DNA of 64,000 nucleotides from Chryseobacterium indoltheticum (GTDB taxonomy: Bacteria > Bacteroidota > Bacteroidia > Flavobacteriales > Weeksellaceae), in NCBI RefSeq assembly GCF_003815915.1, contig NZ_CP033929.1, positions 2,914,001-2,978,000 of the forward strand, read 5' to 3'. This document shows positions 31,457 through 40,966 of the stretch, piece by piece (the stretch's first letter is position 1; the number at the start of each line of letters is the position of its first letter). The translations under genes were made by a program, and so were the position numbers. The notes below the pieces were generated by a model. That model did no database searches. It was not told the origin of the DNA and was given only the letters and a program-made list of their open reading frames with translations.

Positions 31457-31626
31457 AAGAAATGTACAATCACTATAACGGTTTAGCATTGAAGCTTGCC
31501 GACGGTGACCAGCAAAAAGCTGATTATATCCTGAATTGCTCAGTCTATGAGTTCTATTTCCGTTACAGAAATATTCAAGAATTTATTACATGGAAAAATG
31601 AAAACTCAAAGCCTAAGTCTTCATAA
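31309..31626 (+). CDS. -1 frame extension of the tail chaperone (gpGT-like), includes the 54-codon ORF
   Basis: The -1 frame relative to 30893 is closed by TGA at 31306-31308 and then open until TAA at 31624-31626. The slip site T9 (31324-31332) is at the beginning of the overlap. The joined protein would be about 244 residues (146 from frame 0, 98 from -1), ending in NSKPKSS. Read alone, only an ATG at 31462 could start a 54-residue protein, preceded by a Shine-Dalgarno-poor region. The extension is coding-like throughout (SVYEFYFRYRNIQEFITW). Confidence 0.7.
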   Translation, partial: TRSLQFFFAHRNGTYTGIQRILTGNFREFFKSEANNAPDDVIKHVGTKIKEMYNHYNGLALKLADGDQQKADYILNCSVYEFYFRYRNIQEFITWKNENSKPKSS

Positions 31627-31629
31627 AGC

Positions 31630-31684
31630 TGTAAGTAACTCGCTTACTTTTATCTTCTTATACCGCAATTCCTGCGGTATTTTT
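31630..31684 (+). repeat. TGTAAGTAACTC element, copy 2, with terminator hairpin
   Basis: The 12-mer at 31630-31641 is followed after 18 nt by ATACCGCA/TGCGGTAT (31660-31680, five-base loop) and TTTT: a terminator-like hairpin in the gap between the chaperone and tape measure genes. The upstream half can itself fold (GTAAG/CTTAC). The same composite occurs at 40236. Confidence 0.75.
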
Positions 31685-31689
31685 GCTGT

Positions 31690-34600
31690 ATGGCAGATGA
31701 TATTTTAGACATCATCCACAGAATAGCATTTGACGTTGATGATGCCAACCTCGACAGACTTACAGCGCAACTCCGCAGACAAACCGAGACTATTAATCAT
31801 CTTGGTCAGAGACAGGCACGTTTAGCTCAAGCATATGACCGGACTTCCTCTTCTGAAATAGACCGTCGCCGTCGAATTGCATCCTTGATGGAGCGAAATA
31901 ATACTTTGCTTCAAACAAATTCAAGGAGTCTCGAAAATAATGTACTTAACAACCGACACTTAAATGACCAACTCACAAGAGAGATTGGTCTTATCGGTAC
32001 CATCAATGCTCGTCTTGATCTTCTTCATAGACGTCGTAGAGAAGCAACGTCGGAAACAGACGTAAGAAGATATTCACAGCTCATCACACGTGAACAAAGT
32101 AGACTTGACAGTTTAAATAGAGTTCCTAGAAATAGAGCTGCTGGATTCCTAGGTAATTTAGGCCAGTTAGCAGGTGCTGGTTCTGCAATTTCTTCGCTAC
32201 TTCCTGTCGTGGGCGGTGCGCTTTCTATCGCATCATTAGGACAACAGATATTTGAAGTGACAAAGCGTTTTGAAGGATACAGCCAAACATTAAAAAATGC
32301 TTATGGTTCATCCGTTAAGGCTCAAGGCGCATTCGACAAAATACAGCAATTTGCTGCTAAAACTCCTTACGGTGTTGACGAACTTACAGCATCATTCATT
32401 AAGCTTAAAAACAGAGGCTTTGATCCAACTACTGAGGAATTGACAAAAATGGGAGACCTTGCAGCCTCGCAAGGAAAATCATTTGATCAATATGTTGAAG
32501 CCCTACTCGATGCACAAACTGGTGAATACGAGCGATTGAAAGAATTCGGTATCAAAGCCAAAACTAGCGGTGATATGGTTACTTTCAGTTTCAAAGGCAT
32601 TGAAAAGCAAGTTAAAAAAACAGATCAAGAAGCAATCAGAAACGCTATCATATCCTTTGGTGAGTTGAAAGGCGTTGTTGGTGGTATGGCGGGTCAGGCT
32701 ACTACTTTAGAAGGAAAACTTTCAAACATGGGTGACACTTGGGATTCCGTGATGTACAACATGGGTAAAAGTGGTAAGGGTTTCATGTCAGATATGATTG
32801 ATTTGGCTAATGAACTCTTGTCTGCATTTAATGACATGATTGAGAAAAGCCCCGCACAACAATTACGTGAGGAACAACAAGAGGTCAATAATTTATTCAG
32901 CGCAATCGCTTCCCTGAACAGCGAAAACCAATCTCGAAATATTCTTATTGCTGAATTAAATGCAAAATATCCACAGTTGGTCGCCAATCTTAATTTGGAG
33001 AATAAAACATCTGCAGATATCCTATACACGTTACAAGGAATTAACAAAGCATATGAGCGTAGAATTTCTTTAGCGCAACAAACTTCTATTAAGGAAAATA
33101 TAGCCAAGAAGCAAGGTAAGATATTCGCTGATACAGCTGAGGATTTAAGTGATCCTTCATTCCTTGCTGCATTGAGACAAACTGGATATTTAGACGATTT
33201 TCAAAAAGCAGCAGGAAACTTAAAAAGACAACGAGAAATTGTTGCAGAAGCTAAAAAGGCAGTCGGTAAATTCGGTGCTTTCGAATCTTTTAAAAATCCC
33301 TTTGATGGAGGACATGAAGATACTCTGAGTTTTAGTATTAGTTTAAATTCAGCCAGTAAAGCTTTAGATAAATTATTAGTAGAAATCCCTTCATTAACTA
33401 AGCAGCAACAATTAGCTGAGCAGGGCATTTCCACTATCAAATCAAATAATCAAAAAATATTTGATTTGATGTACGATAAGATAAAACGAGAAGGTGGAAT
33501 TATGGAAGACGGAGCTATTAAACAAGGGTTTGATCTGCGTAAGTCATTAGGTCTTGTTGGTTCCGGAGATTTTGTTGCTATGTTCGACGAATATGCGCCA
33601 GATATTAAAGTTCCGATAAAACCAACTGAAGATAAAAAGAAAGAAAAGAAGGGTAAATCTCCTTTAGCTAAAGCTTTCGAAGAGATTGAGAATGAAAAGA
33701 AACTCCGCACCGAACTTGAGAACAAGCGAAAAGCAGATGCTGAAGAACGATATCGTAAAGACTACGAAATTGATCAGAATAAGTTCCGACTTGATTTACG
33801 TTTAGCCAAAAACAAGGAAAGTCATGAAAAGGTTCTTGCAAATATTGAAATTGATACTTCCAAGAAAAAAGCTGTTGCATTACAAACTAAAAAAGGTGAA
33901 CCAGGTGAAAAAGCCAAATTCGCTGCCAATTTAGCTGGAGAAAACGCAAACATTTCCCAATCAAAAGCTAAACTCGCAGAAATCGCAAACGAAATCAGTG
34001 ACGGTGCTAAAAAAGAGATTGAGGAAGCTATAAAAAATTTCAATGAATTAAATGATCAGCTGTATTCTCTGCGTGACCAGACTTTCGAAAATGAATTGGC
34101 TCAGTTAGAAGATCATCAAAACAAACGTCTTGAAACTTATAGAAAACAGCGAGAGCAACTTACTAAGCAAATTGTTGCTCATGAAGAGCAAGGTAATATA
34201 ATTGTTGTTGGTCAACTCAAATCTAATTTACTAAAACAGCATCATTTAGAATATTCTGACACATTACGATACAATGATCGAATAAGACGACTTAAAATTG
34301 ACGAATTCAATAGAAGAGTTGATAAGGAAGCAGAATTACAAATCAGAGCATTAACAGCATGGACTGATTTAAAAAAGCTTGAATTCGGATATAAAGTTCA
34401 GCAAAACGAAAAGCAGGATAAAGCCGAAATTCAGCGGTTAGAAAAAATAGGTAAGGAAAAGGATGTTCTAATTAGAAAACAGGAAACAGCAGCGCTTTAT
34501 ATCCAATATAATGCTGCCAATAAAAAACTTGGTAAGCTTGTAGCTGATGGGAAATCAACTAGGGAGGAAATCGATAAACAACAGAATGCAGTTGATGATT

Positions 34601-35505
34601 TGGCTAGACAAATTAAGGATAAATGGGGCGAAAGAATGGAGGTGCCTGCATTTGGTAAAATTGGAAAAGCAATAAAAACCCTTAAAAAAGATTTTGCTGA
34701 TGGCAAAATGGATGATGAGCAATATTCGGAAAGATTAAAGGAATTGCAAGCTGCAAGGGTTAGAGGTTATAATGACATGGCTCAACAAGCGGCTCAGTCT
34801 GCTGAGATGATTGTTTCTGCATTTGAGCAACAAGCAGAAAGAGAAATTGAGATACGACAAAGAAGAGTTGATCAAACAAGAGAAATTGCAGATCGTGGAA
34901 ATGCCGAAGCTCTACAAGAAGAAGAACGAAGGTTGGATAAAGCTGTTAAAACGAGACAGCGATTTGCAAAACAGCAGATTGGTATCAATCTATTAATGCA
35001 AGCCTCAGCAATTGCCTTAGCGATTGCAGAAGCTGCAGCTGCGTCTGGCGGTATCGGGGCTCCAATAGGTATTGCCATTGTCTTAGCTGCATTGGCTACA
35101 GGTTTTGCAGCAGTAAAAGGTTTTCAGCAAGATACTCCTGCATTTAAAGATGGTGTTATTGGATTCAACGGTAAAGGAACCGGTACTTCCGACAGTAATT
35201 TAGTAAGGATCTCAAACGGTGAAAGTGTTATTACTGCCGAAGCGACAGCGAAAAACAAAGCAATTCTTGAGGAAATCAATGCTGGTAAGGTATTTAAACC
35301 TTTAGAGTTCAATCCGGGTAAAATTCAACCAATTAATTCTGCAAATTCAGAATCCTATGATTTTTCAAGGCTAGAAAATAAAATTGAAAGACTTGAGAAT
35401 GCTATTAAAGAAAGAACCCCAAACAGTATTTCAATCGACAGAAATGGATTTATGGCAATGACAGAGGAAATTAACACGCTAAATAGAAAAAGAAGTAATC
35501 TATGA
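31690..35505 (+). CDS. Tail tape measure protein
   Basis: The 1271-residue product has the tape-measure N-terminal domain (about residues 190-330: GYSQTLKNAYGSSVKAQGAFD, FAAKTPYGVDELTASFIKLKNRGF, QGKSFDQYVEALLDA), long charged coiled coils (about 640-1120) and a hydrophobic segment near 1100-1150 (GINLLMQASAIALAIAEAAA and following). Its length should set tail length and it may help DNA entry. The stop overlaps the next start (ATGA). Many antisense frames in this gene are shadows. Confidence 0.92.
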   Translation: MADDILDIIHRIAFDVDDANLDRLTAQLRRQTETINHLGQRQARLAQAYDRTSSSEIDRRRRIASLMERNNTLLQTNSRSLENNVLNNRHLNDQLTREIGLIGTINARLDLLHRRRREATSETDVRRYSQLITREQSRLDSLNRVPRNRAAGFLGNLGQLAGAGSAISSLLPVVGGALSIASLGQQIFEVTKRFEGYSQTLKNAYGSSVKAQGAFDKIQQFAAKTPYGVDELTASFIKLKNRGFDPTTEELTKMGDLAASQGKSFDQYVEALLDAQTGEYERLKEFGIKAKTSGDMVTFSFKGIEKQVKKTDQEAIRNAIISFGELKGVVGGMAGQATTLEGKLSNMGDTWDSVMYNMGKSGKGFMSDMIDLANELLSAFNDMIEKSPAQQLREEQQEVNNLFSAIASLNSENQSRNILIAELNAKYPQLVANLNLENKTSADILYTLQGINKAYERRISLAQQTSIKENIAKKQGKIFADTAEDLSDPSFLAALRQTGYLDDFQKAAGNLKRQREIVAEAKKAVGKFGAFESFKNPFDGGHEDTLSFSISLNSASKALDKLLVEIPSLTKQQQLAEQGISTIKSNNQKIFDLMYDKIKREGGIMEDGAIKQGFDLRKSLGLVGSGDFVAMFDEYAPDIKVPIKPTEDKKKEKKGKSPLAKAFEEIENEKKLRTELENKRKADAEERYRKDYEIDQNKFRLDLRLAKNKESHEKVLANIEIDTSKKKAVALQTKKGEPGEKAKFAANLAGENANISQSKAKLAEIANEISDGAKKEIEEAIKNFNELNDQLYSLRDQTFENELAQLEDHQNKRLETYRKQREQLTKQIVAHEEQGNIIVVGQLKSNLLKQHHLEYSDTLRYNDRIRRLKIDEFNRRVDKEAELQIRALTAWTDLKKLEFGYKVQQNEKQDKAEIQRLEKIGKEKDVLIRKQETAALYIQYNAANKKLGKLVADGKSTREEIDKQQNAVDDLARQIKDKWGERMEVPAFGKIGKAIKTLKKDFADGKMDDEQYSERLKELQAARVRGYNDMAQQAAQSAEMIVSAFEQQAEREIEIRQRRVDQTREIADRGNAEALQEEERRLDKAVKTRQRFAKQQIGINLLMQASAIALAIAEAAAASGGIGAPIGIAIVLAALATGFAAVKGFQQDTPAFKDGVIGFNGKGTGTSDSNLVRISNGESVITAEATAKNKAILEEINAGKVFKPLEFNPGKIQPINSANSESYDFSRLENKIERLENAIKERTPNSISIDRNGFMAMTEEINTLNRKRSNL

Positions 35506-37487
35506 AAATGAGAATATTCCTGAAGAAGTTGCAGATGTATCATCAGAATATTTCTCAACCGATATATTACACAGGAACAAATCCGAATACGTTGCAGATT
35601 GTCAACGGTTTAATTCCAGATAATGACTGGATTGAGTTCACTGAAGATTCCGACAATCTTGATAAGCTAAATTTGTCATGGAGACTTAGGGAAAATGGTG
35701 CTGAAGCAAAATCGACATCGAACTTAGAAAAAGGATCTAGCGATCAAATCACCTTCGTCAATAAAGCATACATCTATATAAAAGAATGGCTTAATGATCA
35801 TGTTTCGGCTGCATTAAACGGCATCGAAGTTAGATTACAAGTTGATGGAGGTGTATTTTCAGATTTCATTATCAAAAATGATGGTTTGAGCTACTGTGAT
35901 GATGACACATGTACCATTGATTTAATGTTGAAGCAAAAAGATGATGTTTATACATGTATTCAAACTACTCTTATTGCCGACAATCATTCTGGAATGTTTT
36001 CCGGATCCTACCAACACCCAAGAATAGCATACTGCGATGAGTTTCGTCCTTCATGGTTGTTAACCGTTTTATGGTCGTGGATGGCTATTCAGGGCGTGGT
36101 AACTCAAATTACTTACACGAGCTTATATCCTGTAATTTGGCTAATAATCACCATAATCAATGCGATTATTGCAGTTCTCAGAACATTAGGATTTAAGAAG
36201 ATCAAAAAGATCGACAAACCTATTCGGCCTGATGAGTTGTGGGACAGAATGAAAGAAGATATGATCATGGCGGGTGGTTGTGGCAGAGAACATCCTGCGC
36301 CATTAGTTCGCGACTACATTTCAAATGTTTGCTCAAAATGCGGTGTTAAAGTTGGGGCGCAATCAATACCGCTTTTTTATGATCCTTCATCAGATTATTA
36401 CAACATGGTGATGATGTCTGCCGAAGTGAAAAAAGGTGTTAAATATGAGGATGCAACAACGTATTGGATTGATGATAATAAACCTTTGTGGACATTGGAC
36501 ATGTTTCTCAATGAGCTGAAGCCAGTTTTTAATGCAAAATGGTATATCAAAAATAATACTCTTTACTTCGCAAGAAAAGACTTTGATCAGTACAATGATT
36601 ACATTTTTGACTTTACAGGAAATGATAGATCATTAATTGTTGAAGGTATCTGTTATACTTGGAATGAGGAAAAGAAAAGAGCTTATGCAAATTGTGGTTA
36701 CACAACCGACGCTTTCGACAACATGTCGATGGACGCAAAAAGCCGATTTAATGATATTGTTGAGTGGAATAATCCAGTAAATCCAATGCTAGAAGGTGAG
36801 TCAAATAAGATTGTCAACTCATTCGCTGCAGCACGATTCCGTCAAGATGGAATACTGAAAGATTACATTGCTGAATCATTAAAATACATTTGGATAGCAG
36901 CTGCGATATCCGGAGGTTTGGCAAACCTGCTTCTTGTTCCTTTGAGAAATAAAATGAGAGAGTACAAATATAACCTCATCATTCAAAACGACACTCTGAC
37001 AATGCCCAAGCTTTTGATTTGGGACGGTGAAAGTAAAAGATCTGCAAAGGTAAAATGGAACTATCAGTTTAATGTCAATATGCCCCCGGTAAACGGGGTT
37101 AATAATCCAACAGGGATTAATTATAAAGGCATTCACCAGTTTGATTACGATTATGATGATTATTACAACGAAAATAACAAGCTCATTAACTATCCTTTAG
37201 CCTTTGATGCTAATTTCACGGGCAATCTATATGATCGGTTTCATCAAATCGATGATCCTCGTGTCAATCCTCCGATGAATAAAAACTTTGAATTAAAAAT
37301 TCAGCTTTGTACTCCGGAACTTATAAGACTAGGTGTTTTCGATGGTTCTTCAGATATCGCAATAGGTAGGAAAGTGAAACTAAATGCGGGTCAATTTTAC
37401 AAAGAAGGCACAATTGAAGAAATAGAATTGAGCTTCGATGCTTCAGATAAATTAGGTAGATGGATTAAAATAAAAGGTACAGCATAA
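35502..37487 (+). CDS. Tail protein with internal hydrophobic segments
   Basis: The 661-residue product follows the tape measure with a four-base overlap, the position of distal tail proteins. About residues 180-230 hold two long hydrophobic segments (WLLTVLWSWMAIQGVV and VIWLIITIINAIIAVL), another lies near 460-480 (YIWIAAAISGGLANLLL), and a CSKCG knuckle is near 265. Membrane segments in a tail protein suggest a role in membrane contact at infection; that is inference. The next gene overlaps by one base. Confidence 0.7.
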   Translation: MKMRIFLKKLQMYHQNISQPIYYTGTNPNTLQIVNGLIPDNDWIEFTEDSDNLDKLNLSWRLRENGAEAKSTSNLEKGSSDQITFVNKAYIYIKEWLNDHVSAALNGIEVRLQVDGGVFSDFIIKNDGLSYCDDDTCTIDLMLKQKDDVYTCIQTTLIADNHSGMFSGSYQHPRIAYCDEFRPSWLLTVLWSWMAIQGVVTQITYTSLYPVIWLIITIINAIIAVLRTLGFKKIKKIDKPIRPDELWDRMKEDMIMAGGCGREHPAPLVRDYISNVCSKCGVKVGAQSIPLFYDPSSDYYNMVMMSAEVKKGVKYEDATTYWIDDNKPLWTLDMFLNELKPVFNAKWYIKNNTLYFARKDFDQYNDYIFDFTGNDRSLIVEGICYTWNEEKKRAYANCGYTTDAFDNMSMDAKSRFNDIVEWNNPVNPMLEGESNKIVNSFAAARFRQDGILKDYIAESLKYIWIAAAISGGLANLLLVPLRNKMREYKYNLIIQNDTLTMPKLLIWDGESKRSAKVKWNYQFNVNMPPVNGVNNPTGINYKGIHQFDYDYDDYYNENNKLINYPLAFDANFTGNLYDRFHQIDDPRVNPPMNKNFELKIQLCTPELIRLGVFDGSSDIAIGRKVKLNAGQFYKEGTIEEIELSFDASDKLGRWIKIKGTA

Positions 37488-39280
37488 TGATATTATTAAA
37501 CAACTTATCACAATTACAACAGTATAATCTCGCTTACAAAGAGCAATTGTACTTCCAGCCAATTGTGTTACCTTCAGATATTTGCTTACAGGGATTTCTT
37601 CCAAAACAAATTCAAAATAACTACTCTATCGAAGTTCACTTAATGAGCTACGACGGAGATGAATTTATTGCAGATCTTACAGATTCCTTTAAAGTACTTT
37701 TTGCGGTGTCAAATGCTAACCAGAATTACTTCAATATTCAATTAAAGGATTTTGATCAAATTGATAAAGAAAACATCGAACTATTCCTTTTAAAAGTTAT
37801 TGTACGAAATAACGGATTGCTTTTATATTCAAAAATTACCGAGCCTTACCGCAAACTGAAAACATCAAAAATCTGTTACGGTGTTATTGATGACTTTGCT
37901 ATGATGATTATTAGTAAAGCGGGTTTTATCAAGATAAATAGTGAAACCTTTCAATTTGGTCAAGGTCTTCAAGATTCAGGTTTTGAAATTGATTACAATG
38001 AAGGAAATTATTATTTATACGTTGATTGTCTTGATACCGTACAGGTAGGATATTGTTATAAAGGTGAAGATGTGAAAATTGACCTACCACTCATCGCAAC
38101 TGAATTCTTGCAAGAAAACGGATGTCAACTTCCATTAATAAGACTTTCCGCCACCTACAACTGTTTTGACAATGTCAAAAACGCTTATTACGGAGATCCG
38201 AAAACTCTTTTGAATTATCCCGGAAATGATCAAACCTTGATTCATCAAAATAGCTTTTACATTCAAGGACAATTACAAATACAGCCATCGGAAATTAAAA
38301 GAAATATTACATTCTTAGGCAAACCTCAAAGAACCGAAAATATTGAAAAGCTTAGTGTTTTTGGATTAGAGGTTTTTCCTGACTGGAAAATGAGAGAAAT
38401 TGAAAGTATTCTTTCTGGTCGTAGAATATTTGTTGATGGCATTGAGTACATATACAGAGGAGCAAAATCCTTTACTCGGGATGAAATACAAGGCTCTAAC
38501 TCGTGGATATTCAAAACAGAACTAGAGAATGCTCCTAAAGTAAATGACTTTACCTGTATTGAAGATTGCATAACGAATTGTTACTATTTCGTAATTACTT
38601 CCGGCACAAAGGATCAAGATTATTACAGAGAGGATAAGAGCAAAATCGGAGATACTTATCAGGAATTGATAGACTATTTTAATTCTCTGAATGATATTAT
38701 TTCTGTAACAGATGTTGACACATCAACAATCGGATGTCATATAGTAGCTGCTATAAAAATTGATTCATTTGGCTATGTTCCAAGTTTTATTTATTATAAA
38801 ATGCCACTCAACGAATATAGAATTTTTGTAAAATTTGATGACTGTAAAAATCCAATCAAATTATGTGATGGCATGACTAATTGTGCCTCATTACCTTCAG
38901 GTATTACATCAACATACTCAACATTTAGAGGTTGTGCCTTACTACCTTCTCTTATTACTAGCAGCTCTGAAATTGAAAGGCCTTATCAACCGTTCAGGTA
39001 CACCGTTTTGGAGGAAAGATGGAATGATGTCAATTATTATGATTTTAGAAGATACCCAGATGGTACAGTCGAATTAAACTTCCAAGCAATGGGTCCAGAG
39101 GATTTCTATGATTTAATTGATGAGTATGTATTAAGATTAGATACTCCGGGAGTGCCAACAACAGTAGTTAATGAAGATTACGAAAATGTGTCTATTTACA
39201 TAGACCTAGAAGGAAATCTTTTTGTGACTGGAAATACAACAAATAACATGTTGACTTTTAAATTAACTTATAAAATATAA
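37487..39280 (+). CDS. Tail protein (597 residues)
   Basis: The product is strand-rich and Tyr/Asn/Asp-rich, typical of tail-tip or baseplate proteins, and lies between two other tail genes with almost no gaps. It contains several Cys (e.g. CIEDCITNCYYF near 360, GCHIV) and in the region after 460 a Ser/Thr-rich segment. I do not recognise a named family. Confidence 0.7.
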   Translation: MILLNNLSQLQQYNLAYKEQLYFQPIVLPSDICLQGFLPKQIQNNYSIEVHLMSYDGDEFIADLTDSFKVLFAVSNANQNYFNIQLKDFDQIDKENIELFLLKVIVRNNGLLLYSKITEPYRKLKTSKICYGVIDDFAMMIISKAGFIKINSETFQFGQGLQDSGFEIDYNEGNYYLYVDCLDTVQVGYCYKGEDVKIDLPLIATEFLQENGCQLPLIRLSATYNCFDNVKNAYYGDPKTLLNYPGNDQTLIHQNSFYIQGQLQIQPSEIKRNITFLGKPQRTENIEKLSVFGLEVFPDWKMREIESILSGRRIFVDGIEYIYRGAKSFTRDEIQGSNSWIFKTELENAPKVNDFTCIEDCITNCYYFVITSGTKDQDYYREDKSKIGDTYQELIDYFNSLNDIISVTDVDTSTIGCHIVAAIKIDSFGYVPSFIYYKMPLNEYRIFVKFDDCKNPIKLCDGMTNCASLPSGITSTYSTFRGCALLPSLITSSSEIERPYQPFRYTVLEERWNDVNYYDFRRYPDGTVELNFQAMGPEDFYDLIDEYVLRLDTPGVPTTVVNEDYENVSIYIDLEGNLFVTGNTTNNMLTFKLTYKI

Positions 39281-39282
39281 TT

Positions 39283-40233
39283 ATGCCTAAAAACTGGAAT
39301 ATATCAGTAGGAAGCCCCGTTCTTACGCAGGGCATGTCTTTCTTTGTAAGATATCGTAAGAAAACAGAACAAACCTGGACTAATTTTTTACCAAATCCAA
39401 CTACAAACAATTTCACTATCACCAATCTTGATGATAAATCAGATTATGAGCTGGAAATAAGTACGATTTGTCAAAGTGGAGACGTAAGTCTTCCTGTATA
39501 TTATACTGATTCAACAACAAAACCGTCCGTCACAGTTAGGTGGATGGATAATCAAGGCATCGAGGATAGGATTTGTACGCAGAATGCTTGTAATTTTATT
39601 ATTGAAATAGTAAAAGCGGATCCGGATAATGTTATTACGGAAACAAAAGTTTTAAAAAGCACTGATAATGGACAAACATGGTCAACTTTCATTGCAAATC
39701 AGATAGGAAATTCTTTATCAGATAGCGTTTCATCTATAGGAACTACTAAATATAAAATTGTAGTATCAGACTCTTTTGGAAATACCTACGAATCAAATGT
39801 CTTAAGCTATAAACGTGCAGACATGGTCGAAGTAGAAGCTGCACCCAATGTTTATATTACAATATATAAACCCGATTCAGGAAGTCATTATGTTGGTCAG
39901 CTTAAATTTGATGGTCTTATTGCGACTGCAAACGGATCAAACATAATAAAGGTTGAGTTATACGTAAGATTCCGCTCTATTGGTGCGGGTATTTGGTTTG
40001 AGCGAACCGAAACTCACACTGTTGGAAATCCTCAACCATCAATATCATTAAACAAACAATTTATTTATGGATTTAAGGAACCGAGTAAATACATCGGTAC
40101 CAGAGACTGGAACGGGGCTGACAGTGTAAATGTTCAATTGAAAATTTATACATCTTCAGGTGAGGTGAAAATAGTTTCACCAAACAGTGTAGCGTTTCCT
40201 TGGTATAGCAACTATAATCAAGCGATCCTATAA
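39283..40233 (+). CDS. Tail protein with fibronectin type III-like domain
   Basis: The 316-residue product has an N-terminal FN3-like domain (SFFVRYRKKTEQTWTNF, NNFTITNLDDKSDYELEIST) and two further beta-sandwich-like units (about 85-180 and 190-316). FN3 modules are frequent in tail-tip proteins and may bind surface sugars. It ends the tail block; the repeated element follows three bases after its stop. Confidence 0.75.
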   Translation: MPKNWNISVGSPVLTQGMSFFVRYRKKTEQTWTNFLPNPTTNNFTITNLDDKSDYELEISTICQSGDVSLPVYYTDSTTKPSVTVRWMDNQGIEDRICTQNACNFIIEIVKADPDNVITETKVLKSTDNGQTWSTFIANQIGNSLSDSVSSIGTTKYKIVVSDSFGNTYESNVLSYKRADMVEVEAAPNVYITIYKPDSGSHYVGQLKFDGLIATANGSNIIKVELYVRFRSIGAGIWFERTETHTVGNPQPSISLNKQFIYGFKEPSKYIGTRDWNGADSVNVQLKIYTSSGEVKIVSPNSVAFPWYSNYNQAIL

Positions 40234-40235
40234 CA

Positions 40236-40291
40236 TGTAAGTAACTCAAGTAGTTATTTCTTTCAATACCGCATATCCTGCGGTATTTTTG
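40236..40291 (+). repeat. TGTAAGTAACTC element, copy 3, with terminator hairpin
   Basis: The 12-mer at 40236-40247 is followed after exactly 18 nt by ATACCGCA/TGCGGTAT (40266-40286) and TTTTTG, the same composite as at 31630. TAACT/AGTTA can pair in the first half. The two composites flank the tape measure to FN3 tail block. Confidence 0.75.
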
Positions 40292-40313
40292 TTTGATAAC
40301 AATATTATAACCT

Positions 40314-40952
40314 ATGGCAACAATTACACCTACGGATTGCACTGATTTTGATCTACAGGAAAAAGAAAGCAATTGCGAATTAGAAGAGAGAGATGTAAAC
40401 ATCCGCTCTATTGGTTTTTATAAAGCCAGCACAGTTCTACCCGACCCACTGACAGAAGATGCTTTGAAAGAGCTTATTGTTCCTACTGATCCTGCAACGA
40501 CTAAACCCGGATTAGTTTTTAGTAATGAATTGGCTAACGTAACTCTCGCAGATCCTCAAGTAACAGAAAGAAAACTTTCAGATAGTAGACCACCTGCTGA
40601 ATTTGTAGAAAGCAGGGAGATCACTTTCCAAGATAGAATTGCTGTTACCATCACTGAAGCGTCAAAAACTGTTTTTAAGGATTACGAATTCTGGAAAGAC
40701 AAAAGGGATCATTCGACTCTTTTAAATTATGTTCTTGTTATGTCTGACGGACGTATCATAGTTCCTAGACAGAAAAACTCTGCAGCGGGCATGCCTGCTA
40801 CTTTTAGTGTTTTCTTGAACTATGAAGCAAAAACACAAGGCGGAGCTTTTGAATTCAAGCAAGGCAAAATTAAATTCTTAGGAGATCCTTTAGACTTTGT
40901 TCAACCAGACATTAATCTAAATGATATTCCAGAAATTAAAGGCAAATGGTAA
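40314..40952 (+). CDS. Phage structural protein, possibly major tail protein
   Basis: The 212-residue product has a beta-rich composition with an N-terminal Cys/Asp segment and an extended C-terminus rich in Asp/Asn/Pro (DPLDFVQPDINLNDIPEIKG). Size and the position between tail-tip and portal genes would fit a major tail (tube) protein that has moved with the tail module. No motif proves this; a head decoration protein is an alternative. Confidence 0.55.
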   Translation: MATITPTDCTDFDLQEKESNCELEERDVNIRSIGFYKASTVLPDPLTEDALKELIVPTDPATTKPGLVFSNELANVTLADPQVTERKLSDSRPPAEFVESREITFQDRIAVTITEASKTVFKDYEFWKDKRDHSTLLNYVLVMSDGRIIVPRQKNSAAGMPATFSVFLNYEAKTQGGAFEFKQGKIKFLGDPLDFVQPDINLNDIPEIKGKW

Positions 40953-40966
40953 TCTAAAAAAGATTT

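Noticed and set aside
31462..31626. Independent 54-residue gene between chaperone and tape measure
   Set aside because: The same frame is open back to the T9 slip site and reads as coding there; the frameshift explanation accounts for the whole frame. An internal start cannot be excluded.
32694..35312. Several antisense frames of 60-137 residues in the tape measure gene
   Set aside because: They are shadows caused by the long charged coiled coils; no start signals or protein-like composition.
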